Below are positions 39,292 to 47,232 of a stretch of 64,000 bases of DNA, one piece after another. Under the pieces are notes generated by a model. That model ran no database searches, had not been told where the DNA came from, and saw only the letters and a program-made list of their open reading frames with translations. How positions within the stretch are numbered: position 1 is the stretch's first letter; every line of letters starts with the position of its first letter. Made by a program: the position numbers and the translations under genes. Source of the stretch: Ideonella benzenivorans (GTDB lineage: Bacteria; Pseudomonadota; Gammaproteobacteria; Burkholderiales; Burkholderiaceae_C); the NCBI RefSeq assembly GCF_020387415.1, contig NZ_JAGWCB010000012.1:496001-560000 (forward strand), written 5' to 3'.

Positions 39292-39909
39292 TCAGTAATC
39301 CAGGCCCCAGTCCACCACGATGCGGCGGCCCGGCAGATCGACCTGGTCCACGTAGGCGGACACGAAAGGAATGAGGCGTTCGGCTTCATCCGGCTTGGCA
39401 TCGGCCGCTGCGTCGGGACGACGCACCCGGAGCACGCAGTGCGGACCGGTGTCGATCAGGCCCTCGACCACACCCAGCGGGGTGCCATCGCGGTTCTCAA
39501 CGTTCAAGCCGATCAGATCGACCCAGTAGAACTCGTCCGGGTCGGCACTGGGAAAGCTGCTGCGGGCGACAAACACCCGCGCCCCCTTGAGCGCCTCGGC
39601 CGCATTGCGGTCCGGCACTTCCTGGGCCGTGGCAACCACCAGCTCACCCTGCTCACGCGCCTGGGTGATCCGCAGCAAGGGCGGCACGCCCGGCGTTGCC
39701 GCGGCAAGGCCGGGGCGCTTGGCGCTTGTTTCCGCACGCTGGAGGAACCAGCGGCGGGAAGAAAACAGGGCCTGGGGATCGGCGGAGAAAGGCTGGACCT
39801 TGAATCCGCCCTTGATCCCCCAGGCGTCGATGATGCGGCCGACCTCGACCGCATCCTCGGGCCAGGCCGGCATGTCGTCCACCGCCGTCATTGCAGCAGG
39901 TTCGCTCAC
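39292..39909 (-). CDS. rimM: Ribosome maturation factor RimM
   Basis: Binds S19 and assists 30S head assembly. 205 aa from a GTG at 39909; an in-frame ATG at 39891 ([10 protein letters not shown]) is the alternative. The N-terminal RimM domain has [22 protein letters not shown] and the PRC-barrel part [13 protein letters not shown]...[18 protein letters not shown]. It is longer than E. coli RimM (182) through an insert around residues 55-75 ([18 protein letters not shown]), as in other Burkholderiales. 26 bp after rpsP. Confidence 0.95.
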   Translation of the reverse strand: MSEPAAMTAVDDMPAWPEDAVEVGRIIDAWGIKGGFKVQPFSADPQALFSSRRWFLQRAETSAKRPGLAAATPGVPPLLRITQAREQGELVVATAQEVPDRNAAEALKGARVFVARSSFPSADPDEFYWVDLIGLNVENRDGTPLGVVEGLIDTGPHCVLRVRRPDAAADAKPDEAERLIPFVSAYVDQVDLPGRRIVVDWGLDY

Positions 39910-39935
39910 GCCGGTGCTCTGGCGAGAAGAGGCAA

Positions 39936-40190
39936 TCAGGCGGCGGCCTTGGCCTGAGCCGTGGCGAACAGACGCGTCACGGTTTCAGAAGCCTGGGCGC
40001 CCACGCCTTGCCAGTAGGTCACGCGGTCTTGGGCCACGCGCAGCGCTTCTTCACCTTCCTTGGCCATCGGGTTGTAGAAACCGATGCGCTCGATGAAGCG
40101 GCCATCACGACGCACGCGCGAGTCGGCCACGACGATGTTGTAGAAAGGACGCTTCTTGGAGCCGCCGCGCGACAGACGAATCACGACCAT
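39936..40190 (-). CDS. rpsP: 30S ribosomal protein S16
   Basis: 84 aa, the normal length. [24 protein letters not shown] and [14 protein letters not shown] are the family signature. AAGGAACGACAAC precedes the ATG. First gene of the rpsP operon, with a near-consensus promoter about 220 bp upstream. Confidence 0.98.
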   Translation of the reverse strand: MVVIRLSRGGSKKRPFYNIVVADSRVRRDGRFIERIGFYNPMAKEGEEALRVAQDRVTYWQGVGAQASETVTRLFATAQAKAAA

Positions 40191-40412
40191 GTTGTCGTTC
40201 CTTCAATTCACAGAATTCAGCCACCGCGCCCTGGAGACACCTCAGAGTCTGGCAGTCGGAATGCCCCGGAAAGCGCCGGACCTGGGTCCAACGCGCCCGA
40301 AGGCACGGTTCGGCCCCGTAGATACGCCAGCAATCCCTACCGAAGGATCCGGATCAGGCAGCAACACCTGAAGACCCCGCGGACAAGGCAGTGACCGTGA
40401 CCGAAACCCGCA

Positions 40413-40442
40413 ATTATAAGCAGCTTGATCGGTGCCGTTCAA
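40413..40442 (-). promoter_or_regulatory. Sigma-70 promoter of the rpsP operon
   Basis: TTGAAC (40437-40442) and a perfect TATAAT (40413-40418) on the minus strand with an 18-bp spacer. Transcription near 40406 gives a leader of about 215 nt before rpsP, in which I see no ORF. The -35 region is shared with the loop side of the inverted repeat at 40427-40456. Confidence 0.85.
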
Positions 40443-40456
40443 TGCCGGCACCGATC
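40427..40456 (-). repeat. Inverted repeat between pit and the rpsP promoter
   Basis: 11-bp perfect repeat GATCGGTGCCG/CGGCACCGATC with an 8-base centre, 10 bp after the pit stop codon. It has no T-run on the minus strand. Its loop and inner arm contain the -35 hexamer of rpsP, so it could serve as a pit transcript end, an operator for rpsP, or both. Confidence 0.6.
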
Positions 40457-40466
40457 GACAGGCCAA

Positions 40467-41477
40467 TCAGAACAGGAAAGTGCTCAGCCAGTAGCACAGT
40501 GCGGCCACCAACGCAGCGGCCGGGATCGTGAAGATCCACGCCCAGACGATGTTGCTGGCCAGCCCCCAACGCACCGCCGACGGGTTGCGCACCGACCCGA
40601 CACCGACGATGGCACCGGTGATCGTGTGGGTAGTGGACACCGGCACGCCGAGCGCGGTGGCGATGAACAGCGATGCCGCCCCGCCGGTCTCGGCGCAGAA
40701 GCCACCGACCGGCTTGAGCTTGGTCAGGCGCTGCCCCATGGTCTTGACGATGCGCCAGCCGCCGAACATGGTGCCCATGCCGATGGCGAAGTAGCAGCAC
40801 CAGATGACCCAGTTGGGCGGTGCCTTGGCATCCGTCGCAACGTACCCGGCCGCCACCAGCAGCATCCAGATGATGCCGATGGTCTTCTGTGCGTCGTTGC
40901 CCCCATGCCCCAGCGAGTAGAGCCCTGCGGAGAACAGCTGCAGCCGGCGGAACCAGCGGTCCACCTTGCGCGGGGGTGTTCGGCGGCAGATCCAGGACAC
41001 CGCCACCATCATCAGCGAGCCGAAGATGTAGCCCAGCACGGGCGACAGGAAAATGAACAACACCGTCTTGGCGATGCCGGCGCCCACCAGCTTGGCGACA
41101 CCCGCCTTGGCCATCACTGCGCCGATGATGCCGCCGATCAGGGCGTGCGAGCTCGACGAGGGAATGCCGTACCACCAGGTGAACACATTCCAGAAGATGG
41201 CCCCGATCAGGGCCCCGAACACGACGTGGTGATCGACCACGCCCGGCTCGACGATGCCTTTGCCGATCGTGCTGGCCACCTTCAGATGGAAGATGGAGAT
41301 GGCGATGACGTTGAACATGGCGGCGAACAAGACCGCCTGCTGCGGTTTGAGCACGCCGGTGGACACCACCGTGGCAATGGAGTTGGCCGCGTCATGGAAG
41401 CCGTTCATGAAGTCGAACAGCAGTGCCAGGACGATCAGCAACACCACGAACCACAGGGCGATGGAAGTGGCTTCCAT
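40467..41477 (-). CDS. pit: Low-affinity inorganic phosphate transporter, PiT family
   Basis: Inner-membrane metal-phosphate:H+ symporter. 336 aa with about ten hydrophobic segments and the two family repeats: LLFDFMNGFHDAANSIATVVSTGVL near the N-terminus and YSLGHGGNDAQKTIGII in the middle, each carrying the conserved Asn/Asp pairs. The C-terminal repeat has GVPVSTTHTITGAIVGVG. 15 bp after the DUF47 gene, the standard partner, so transport and its regulator are co-expressed. Confidence 0.96.
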   Translation of the reverse strand: MEATSIALWFVVLLIVLALLFDFMNGFHDAANSIATVVSTGVLKPQQAVLFAAMFNVIAISIFHLKVASTIGKGIVEPGVVDHHVVFGALIGAIFWNVFTWWYGIPSSSSHALIGGIIGAVMAKAGVAKLVGAGIAKTVLFIFLSPVLGYIFGSLMMVAVSWICRRTPPRKVDRWFRRLQLFSAGLYSLGHGGNDAQKTIGIIWMLLVAAGYVATDAKAPPNWVIWCCYFAIGMGTMFGGWRIVKTMGQRLTKLKPVGGFCAETGGAASLFIATALGVPVSTTHTITGAIVGVGSVRNPSAVRWGLASNIVWAWIFTIPAAALVAALCYWLSTFLF

Positions 41478-41492
41478 GCTGTGAGGCCCCGA

Positions 41493-42140
41493 TCAGGAGT
41501 TCTCGAGGACGATGCCCTCGATCAGGTTGGCCACGTCCTCGCACAGGTCGGAGATGGTCTCCAGGTGCTCGTAGATCGCCTTGAGCTTGATCAGCTCGCG
41601 CACGTCGCTTTCCTCGCGGAACAGACGCGACATGGCGCTGCGCATCACGCGGTCGGCATCGGATTCGAGCCGGTCGATCTCTTCACAGGTCTTGAGCGCG
41701 GCCTCGGTCACCTCGGCCTCGTTCAGGCGCGGCAGCAGGGTGACGGCATGGGCAACGCGCTCGCAGCAGCGCAGCGAGATGTCGCCCAGGCGCTGCACAT
41801 CCTCGTTGATGTGCTGCACGTCGTAGAGCGCCATCACCTCGCAGGCGTCCTGCAGCAGGTCGACCACGTCGTCCATCGCGTTGATCAGGCTGTGGATCTG
41901 CTCGCGGTCCAGCGGCGTGATGAAGCTGCGGTGCAGCAGGCGATTGACCTCGGCGGTCACCTTGTCGGCCGCACGCTCGGCGATGTCCACCTCGCTGGCG
42001 TATTTTTCGCGCAGGTCGGGCGTGCTGTAGTACTGGATCATCGAGACGAAGGCCCGGGCGCCTTCAACGATGTACTGGCCGTGATCATTGAACAGTTCGA
42101 AGAAGTTGCCATCACGGGGCAACAGCTTGCCGAAAAACAT
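41493..42140 (-). CDS. DUF47 PhoU-like phosphate transport regulator
   Basis: 215-aa helical cytoplasmic protein of the DUF47 (TIGR00153) family, PhoU-like, thought to adjust the activity of the adjacent PiT transporter. MFFGKLLPRDGNFFELFNDH is the family start. Acidic metal-binding helices include EVDIAERAADKVTAEVNRLLH and ALKTCEEIDRLESDADRVM. GAGAGGAG precedes the ATG. First gene of DUF47-pit. The 182-bp upstream gap has candidate regulatory repeats. Confidence 0.93.
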   Translation of the reverse strand: MFFGKLLPRDGNFFELFNDHGQYIVEGARAFVSMIQYYSTPDLREKYASEVDIAERAADKVTAEVNRLLHRSFITPLDREQIHSLINAMDDVVDLLQDACEVMALYDVQHINEDVQRLGDISLRCCERVAHAVTLLPRLNEAEVTEAALKTCEEIDRLESDADRVMRSAMSRLFREESDVRELIKLKAIYEHLETISDLCEDVANLIEGIVLENS

Positions 42141-42269
42141 TCGGGTCTCCTCTCGGGTGCGGATCGCGTCGGTGTCGCGGGATCAGGGGCAGGCGCCGAC
42201 GTGGCGCAACAAAACGCCACGGCCCCACCGGACAGGATCACCGGCCGGGCCCGTGGCGTCGTCAAAGAC

Positions 42270-42308
42270 GTCACCGAAATGTCATCGGTGCGTCATCTCA
42301 TCATTGTA
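42270..42308 (-). promoter_or_regulatory. Candidate -10 box and 11-bp direct repeats ahead of DUF47-pit
   Basis: Three GTCA(C/T) units begin at 42270, 42281 and 42292 on the plus strand (GATGACGCACC, GATGACATTTC, GGTGACGTCTT when read on the minus strand), spaced exactly 11 bp apart. TACAAT (42303-42308, minus) lies just upstream of them relative to DUF47. The 11-bp spacing matches the architecture of PhoB boxes, but the units point away from DUF47 and lie downstream of the -10, so repression or a different regulator is also possible. Confidence 0.4.
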
Positions 42309-42322
42309 GGCGACGGTCGCCG

Positions 42323-42685
42323 TCAGCTGCGGAAGATGAAATAGACCGCCCCGAGCAGGCACAGCCCGGCCCAGAGGTAGTCGAGTTTGAGGGGCTGCCC
42401 CAGGTAGAAGACGGCAAACGGCACGAAGACCGCCAGCGTCACGACCTCCTGCCCGATCTTGAGCTGGGCCACCGACAGCCCCCCGTTGTAGCCCATGCGG
42501 TTGGCCGGCACCTGCAGCAGGTACTCGAACAGCGCGATGCCCCAGCTGATCAGCGCCGCAACCCACCAGGGCTTGGTGGCCAGGTTTTTCAGGTGGCCAT
42601 ACCAGGCCATGGTCATGAAGAGGTTGGACAGCACCAGCAGGCCAAAGGTCTTGACCGGCAAGGGCAGCGATGCGAGCAGATTCAT
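42323..42685 (-). CDS. DUF486 (DMT_6) small membrane protein
   Basis: 120-aa inner-membrane protein with four hydrophobic segments, in the DUF486 branch of the drug/metabolite transporter superfamily. NLFMTMAWYGHLKN and WGIALFEYLLQVPANRMGY are the recognisable family stretches. Half the size of EamA-type carriers, so it probably works as a dimer if it transports at all. Last of the hda-to-DUF486 chain; its start overlaps the folK stop by 4 bp. Substrate unknown. Confidence 0.85.
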   Translation of the reverse strand: MNLLASLPLPVKTFGLLVLSNLFMTMAWYGHLKNLATKPWWVAALISWGIALFEYLLQVPANRMGYNGGLSVAQLKIGQEVVTLAVFVPFAVFYLGQPLKLDYLWAGLCLLGAVYFIFRS

Positions 42686-43188
42686 GGTGCGATCTTCTGA
42701 ATGGGTTGGCCTTGGAGCCCGTGGATCAGGACGTGCAACGCGCCATGCGAAGGCAACACCAGATCCGGCCGCACCTCGGCCAGTGGCACCAGCACGAAGG
42801 CCCGCAGGTGCATGCGCGGGTGCGGCAGAGTCAGCACGGGATCATCCTGCACGCGGTCACCGTAGAGCAGCAGGTCCAGGTCCAGCGTGCGCGGCGCATT
42901 GCGGTACGGACGCTCCCGCCCCGCCGCCTGCTCCAGGCGCTGCAGCTGCCTGAGCAGCTGCTCCGCCCCCAGCCCGGTTTCCAGCACCGCCACCGCATTG
43001 ACGTAATCGGGCCCACTGGCCTCGACCGGCGCGGTGCGGTACAGGGAGGACTGGGCCAACAGCCGCGACCCGGGCAGCGTGTCCAGGGCCGCCAAGGCTT
43101 GGCGCAAGGTCTGCGCCGGGTCACCCAGGTTGGCCCCCAGGCCAATGCAGGCCTGGACAGACGGCCCCACAGGCGTCCCCCCGCTCAT
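42682..43188 (-). CDS. folK: 6-hydroxymethyl-7,8-dihydropterin pyrophosphokinase
   Basis: Folate synthesis, pyrophosphoryl transfer from ATP to hydroxymethyl-dihydropterin. 168 aa. CIGLGANLGDP, the substrate loop LYRTAPVEASGPDYVNAV and the HPPK signature RPYRNAPRTLDLDLLLYGD with the Mg2+-binding Asp pair are complete, as is LPHPRMHLRAFVL. Overlaps both pcnB (43185-43188) and DUF486 (42682-42685) by 4 bp; pcnB-folK is a frequent pairing in proteobacteria. Confidence 0.97.
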   Translation of the reverse strand: MSGGTPVGPSVQACIGLGANLGDPAQTLRQALAALDTLPGSRLLAQSSLYRTAPVEASGPDYVNAVAVLETGLGAEQLLRQLQRLEQAAGRERPYRNAPRTLDLDLLLYGDRVQDDPVLTLPHPRMHLRAFVLVPLAEVRPDLVLPSHGALHVLIHGLQGQPIQKIAP

Positions 43189-44744
43189 TCGGCCGCGGGC
43201 GCCTGGCCGCCGCCGGCCGGCTTGCGACGACGCCGCCGGCGCTTGCGCGGTGCCGTCCCCCCCTCGTCCCCGCCCGCCTCGTCGTCGGACGAAGTCGGCG
43301 TGGACTCGGTCGAGGCGGGCGCATCCACCCCGGCCTCCCGGCGCGGCGAGCGGGGCCGGCGCGGACGCGGCGCATCCTTGGCGCTCTCGACCAGCGCCTC
43401 GCGGGACTCGTCATCGCCCAGCGAGAAATCCTCCCACCATTCGGCCAGATCGGTCGTCACCTCGCCCACGTCAGAGCGCAGGCGCAGGAAGTCGAAACCG
43501 GCCCGGAAGCGCGGTTGGTCGACCAGGCTGAAAGCCTGCCGGCCGCTGCGACGCTCGAAGCGCGGCTGCATCATCCAGATCTCGCGCATGTCGGCGGCCA
43601 GCTTGCCGCGGCCCGAGATGTCGCCGATGCGGGCGTCGAACACCGCGTCGATGGCCTGGGACAGCGCTGGCGTTGGGTGCTCGCCCGCATCCTTGAGGCG
43701 CTGCCAGCCTTCCAGCACGTCATGCCACAGCATGCAGGCCAGCAGGAAGCTGGGCGCCACGGGCTTGCCCTCACCGACCCGGCGGTCGGTGTCGGCCAAG
43801 GCCAGGTGCAGGAACTTCTCGCGCGCGCTGCCGGCCGGCGCCTGGCGGAGCACCGCATCCAGCACCGGGAACACACCCTTGTCCAGGCCGAAGCGCTTGA
43901 TCTGCTCCAGGCTGGACAGCGCATGGCCGGTCTGCAGCAGCTTGAGCATCTCGTCGAACATGCGCGAGGCCGGCACATTGGCCAGCAGGCTCAGCAGCTC
44001 GCGCAGCGGCTTCTCGGTCTTGGCTTCCAGCTTGAAGCCCAGCTTGGCCGCGAAGCGCACCACCCGCAGGATGCGCACCGGGTCCTCGCGGTAGCGGGTG
44101 GCCGGGTCGCCGATCATGCGCAACGTCTGGGCCCGCAGGTCCTTCAGGCCGCCGTGGTAGTCCACCACCACCTGGTTGGCGGGGTTGTAGTACATCGCGT
44201 TGATCGTGAAGTCGCGCCGGGCGGCATCCTCGATCTGCGGCCCCCAGACGTTGTCGCGCAGCACGCGGCCGCTGGCGTCCACCACGTGGCTCTTGCCGGC
44301 GATCTCGTTCTTGGCGGTCTTTTCGTTGCCCTCGACGTGCTCGGCCGAAGCCGTGTCCAGGTAGGCGCGGAAGGTCGAGACCTCAATCACCTCGTGTTCG
44401 CGTCCGCGACCGAACACCACGTGCACGATGCGAAAGCGCCGGCCGATGATGAAGGCCCGCCGGAACAGCGACTTGACCTGCTCCGGCGTGGCGTTGGTGG
44501 CCACGTCGAAGTCCTTGGGGCGGCGCCCCACCAGCAGGTCGCGCACTGCGCCGCCCACGATGTAGGCCTCATAGCCGGCCTGCTGCAAGGTGCCGACAAC
44601 CTTGACGGCGCGGTCGTCCAGCAGTGAAGGATCGATCCCGTGCTCGCTGGCCGGGATCTCCAGCCGACGCCCCCGGGGGATGGAGGATTTGTCCGACGGC
44701 GCGCCGGATTTGCCCAGCAGCTTGTCGATGATTTTCCGGATCAT
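43185..44744 (-). CDS. pcnB: Poly(A) polymerase I
   Basis: Adds 3' poly(A) tails that mark RNA for decay. 519 aa. The nucleotidyltransferase domain has YIVGGAVRDLLVGRRPKDFDVATNATPEQV with the catalytic Asp pair and the R-R-F-(R)-I-V-H-V motif (GRRFRIVHVVFGR). The class II signature RRDFTINAMYYNP and EDPVRILRVVRFAAKLGF follow. The C-terminus is an extended Arg-rich tail (APRKRRRRRRKPAGG) suited to RNA binding. Distinguished from CCA-adding enzymes by the RxxxI-type PAP context and the tail; this assignment is inference but fits the folK neighbourhood. Overlaps the HAD gene and folK by 4 bp. Confidence 0.93.
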   Translation of the reverse strand: MIRKIIDKLLGKSGAPSDKSSIPRGRRLEIPASEHGIDPSLLDDRAVKVVGTLQQAGYEAYIVGGAVRDLLVGRRPKDFDVATNATPEQVKSLFRRAFIIGRRFRIVHVVFGRGREHEVIEVSTFRAYLDTASAEHVEGNEKTAKNEIAGKSHVVDASGRVLRDNVWGPQIEDAARRDFTINAMYYNPANQVVVDYHGGLKDLRAQTLRMIGDPATRYREDPVRILRVVRFAAKLGFKLEAKTEKPLRELLSLLANVPASRMFDEMLKLLQTGHALSSLEQIKRFGLDKGVFPVLDAVLRQAPAGSAREKFLHLALADTDRRVGEGKPVAPSFLLACMLWHDVLEGWQRLKDAGEHPTPALSQAIDAVFDARIGDISGRGKLAADMREIWMMQPRFERRSGRQAFSLVDQPRFRAGFDFLRLRSDVGEVTTDLAEWWEDFSLGDDESREALVESAKDAPRPRRPRSPRREAGVDAPASTESTPTSSDDEAGGDEGGTAPRKRRRRRRKPAGGGQAPAAE

Positions 44745-45415
44745 GGTGTCTCGAAGAGGTTCAGGATGGGCCAGCCGCGCTCCTGCGCAATGCTGGCCAG
44801 GGCCGGCGTCGGGTTGGTCGCCACGGGCGAGCGCACCTTTTCCAGCAGTGGCAGATCGTTGGTGGAATCGCTGTAGAACAGCACGTCCTCGAAGTCGTCC
44901 CAGCCGTGCCCCTGCCCGGCCAGCCAGGCTTCCACCCGGGTCACCTTGCCTTCGCGGAAGGTCGGGATGCCTTCGATGCGGCCGGTGGCGCGCCCCTGCG
45001 CGTCCCGCTCCAGATCGACCGCCAGCAGGTGGGGCACGCCAAAGGCCTGGGCGATGGGACGGGTGACGAACTCGTTGGTCGCGGTGACCACCGCCACCAG
45101 GTCACCCGCCTCCAGATGGCGGTTCACCAGGCGCCGCGCGGTGTCGCGCAGCACCGGGTCGATGACCTCGCGCATGAAGCACTGTCGGGCCGCTTCAGCC
45201 TCGGCCATGGGCCGATCGCGCCAGGCCGAGGTGGTGAAGGCCACGTACTCGGCCAGGTTCAGGGTGCCGGCCTGGTACTGGGCGAAGAAGGCATCGTTGC
45301 GCTGGCGCCAGGCCTCGCCTTCGACCCAGCCCAGGGTCACCATGAACTCGCCAAAGGCGTGGTCGGAATCGGTGGGCAGCAAGGTGCCGTCCAGGTCGAA
45401 CAAAGCCAGTTTCAT
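44741..45415 (-). CDS. HAD-IB family phosphatase
   Basis: SerB-like phosphohydrolase of 224 aa. The nucleophile motif DLDGTLLP is at residues 7-14, motif II is VVTATNEFVTRP, the motif III Lys is in FREGKVTRVE, and motif IV is YSDSTNDLPLLE. The helical cap lies between about 20 and 90. It belongs to the HAD-IB hypothetical group (TIGR01490-like); phosphoserine, histidinol phosphate or other small phosphates are possible substrates. Coupled by 4-bp overlaps to hda upstream and pcnB downstream. Confidence 0.88.
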   Translation of the reverse strand: MKLALFDLDGTLLPTDSDHAFGEFMVTLGWVEGEAWRQRNDAFFAQYQAGTLNLAEYVAFTTSAWRDRPMAEAEAARQCFMREVIDPVLRDTARRLVNRHLEAGDLVAVVTATNEFVTRPIAQAFGVPHLLAVDLERDAQGRATGRIEGIPTFREGKVTRVEAWLAGQGHGWDDFEDVLFYSDSTNDLPLLEKVRSPVATNPTPALASIAQERGWPILNLFETP

Positions 45416-46089
45416 TCGGTACTTTCAGGCGCTTCGGCCAGCATTCTCTTCAGCAACGGCACGGTGACCGCCCGCCCCTCGGCCAGTGAAAAACGGTCCA
45501 GCCGATGCAACAGCGCCATCAACGAGCCCAGGTCGCGCGAGAAATGGGTCAGCAGGTGGTCCAGCACCTCGGGCGACAGCCGCAGGCCGCGCCGATGGGC
45601 CTCGTCGGCCAGCACCTGGCGCACCGCCGCCTCCGGCAGCGGCTGCACCGCGAACACTGGGCCCCAGCCGAAGCGGGTGCGCAGGTCTTCCCGCACCTCC
45701 AGGTTGACCGGTGGCAGGCGCCCCGCGGCCGCCACCTGGATGCCGTGCGTGGCGGCCTCGACGAACAGCATGAAGGCCGCATGCTGGCGGGCCGGATCCA
45801 GACGCTCGGCGCCGTCGATCACGATCAGCGACCAGCCCTCGTCGAACTGCCAGTCCAGCGGATCCTCCGCATCGAACCAGCCCACGCGGCCACCGAATTC
45901 ACGCACCTGCCGGGCCCAGGCCGCCAGCAGGTGGGTCTTGCCCACGCCCGCGGGGCCGTGCAGATAGACCGGCGGCCCCGGCAGCACGGCGTGGCGCAGG
46001 CTGTCCACCACCAGGGCGTTGTCGCCCACCACGAAGGCATCGAAATCCGGCTCGGTCTCCAGCCCGATGGCCAGCGGCAATTGCCTCAT
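45412..46089 (-). CDS. hda: DnaA inactivator Hda (AAA+ DnaA homologue)
   Basis: Works with the DNA-loaded beta clamp to stimulate ATP hydrolysis by DnaA after initiation. 225 aa from the ATG at 46089 (MRQLPLAIGLETEPDFDAF). The N-terminal QLPLAI matches a clamp-binding pentapeptide. The AAA+ core has Walker A HGPAGVGKTHLLAA, a Walker B-like LIVIDGAERL, and Sensor regions including DLRTRFGWGPVFAV. No DnaA domain IV is present. A longer in-frame reading is low-complexity and not conserved. First gene of a five-gene chain. Confidence 0.93.
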   Translation of the reverse strand: MRQLPLAIGLETEPDFDAFVVGDNALVVDSLRHAVLPGPPVYLHGPAGVGKTHLLAAWARQVREFGGRVGWFDAEDPLDWQFDEGWSLIVIDGAERLDPARQHAAFMLFVEAATHGIQVAAAGRLPPVNLEVREDLRTRFGWGPVFAVQPLPEAAVRQVLADEAHRRGLRLSPEVLDHLLTHFSRDLGSLMALLHRLDRFSLAEGRAVTVPLLKRMLAEAPESTE

Positions 46090-46306
46090 CGGACACCTCC
46101 GACGGCGGGCCGATGGCCCTGCAGACCAGGGCACCGCGACAACCGGGAACGGGGGACGAAAAGAGGGAGAACCATGACGGAGGCAACGAGAGGGTGGGCG
46201 CCGGGGCCATGCGCGCACCGCATGGCGGCGCGCATCGGGCCGGCCCATCTGAAGGGGCGCCCTGCCGGGAAGGCCGCACCGACACCGGCGGCAGCCTGAA
46301 ACCTCG

Positions 46307-46312
46307 ATTGTA
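46307..46312 (-). promoter_or_regulatory. Candidate -10 box for the hda operon
   Basis: TACAAT in CCCTACAATCGAGG on the minus strand, 218 bp upstream of the hda start. No good -35 is seen. The gap 46090-46340 holds no supported gene; a leader of about 210 nt would result. Confidence 0.35.
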
Positions 46313-46340
46313 GGGGGCTGCCGCGCAAGCTGCCCGTGGC

Positions 46341-47210
46341 TCAATGCCAGCGCGGTGCCGGCCCCTCGCGCAGTGCCTGCAGGCGCTGGCGCAGCGTCGG
46401 GGCGTCCTCGGCGTCGGGCTGCTCGCGCAGGTAGAGCGCCAGATCCTCGGCCGCGGTCTGCGGCTGTCCCAGTTCAGCCAAGAGCAGCCCGCGGTCCCGC
46501 CACTCCTCCCAGGCCTCGGGCAGCAGCCGCACCAGCCGCTGCTGCACCGCCAGCCCGGCCACCGGATCGCCGGCCGTCTGGTGGATGGACTTCAGGTTGC
46601 CCAGCATGCGCGCCAGGATGTCGCGTGGCGCGGCCGCCTGCAGGAACAAGCCCAGCGGCACCTCGTCATCCCCGACCAACCCCCGTTGCGCGCAGAACGG
46701 CTCCAGGCGTTCCTCCAGCTCCTCGCGCGCCAGGGAGCGGCCGTCCAGCGGGTCCAGCACCACCTCGCCCGCCGGCAGGTGCAGCTTGACCAGGAAATGA
46801 CCCGGGAAGGACACCCCGAGGGCCGGCAGGCCGATCTGACCGGCGAGTTCCATGTAGAGCACCGCCAGGGACACCGGAATGCCCCGCCGCGTCTGCAGCA
46901 CCCGGTGCAGGTAGCTGTTCTGCGGGTCGTAGAAGTCGTTGGCGTTGCCGCCAAAGCCCAGCTCGTGAAAGAAATAGCGGTTGAGCATGCGCAGGCGATG
47001 CAGCGGCGCCGCGTCAGCCGGCAAGCGGCTGCGCAAACGCTCGGCCAGGCGGTCCACCTCGTCGAGCACGCCCTGAGCGTCCAACCCGGGCTCGGCATCC
47101 TGCCCCAGCAGGACAGCCGCCTCCAGCAGCGGGAAATGGGCGTCCTCGGCCACCAGAGCGGCGAAATAGTCCAGCGCGTCGGGCGCGGCAAAGCGCAGGG
47201 GCAGGCTCAT
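46341..47210 (-). CDS. SirB1-family transglutaminase-like/TPR protein
   Basis: 289-aa cytoplasmic protein of the SirB1 family. An N-terminal transglutaminase-like fold contains YFFHELGFGGNANDFYDPQNSYLHRVLQTRRGIPVSLAVLYMEL-type conserved segments and SFPGHFLVKLHLPAG, and TPR-like helices follow from about residue 215 (NLKSIHQTAGDPVAGLAVQQRLVRLLPEAW). Family function is not established. The start at 47210 (MSLPLRFAAPDAL) matches relatives; an in-frame extension upstream lies inside murJ and is not credible. 22 bp after murJ on the same strand. Confidence 0.85.
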   Translation of the reverse strand: MSLPLRFAAPDALDYFAALVAEDAHFPLLEAAVLLGQDAEPGLDAQGVLDEVDRLAERLRSRLPADAAPLHRLRMLNRYFFHELGFGGNANDFYDPQNSYLHRVLQTRRGIPVSLAVLYMELAGQIGLPALGVSFPGHFLVKLHLPAGEVVLDPLDGRSLAREELEERLEPFCAQRGLVGDDEVPLGLFLQAAAPRDILARMLGNLKSIHQTAGDPVAGLAVQQRLVRLLPEAWEEWRDRGLLLAELGQPQTAAEDLALYLREQPDAEDAPTLRQRLQALREGPAPRWH

Positions 47211-47232
47211 GGTGCCGAGTGTAGGCCCAGCC

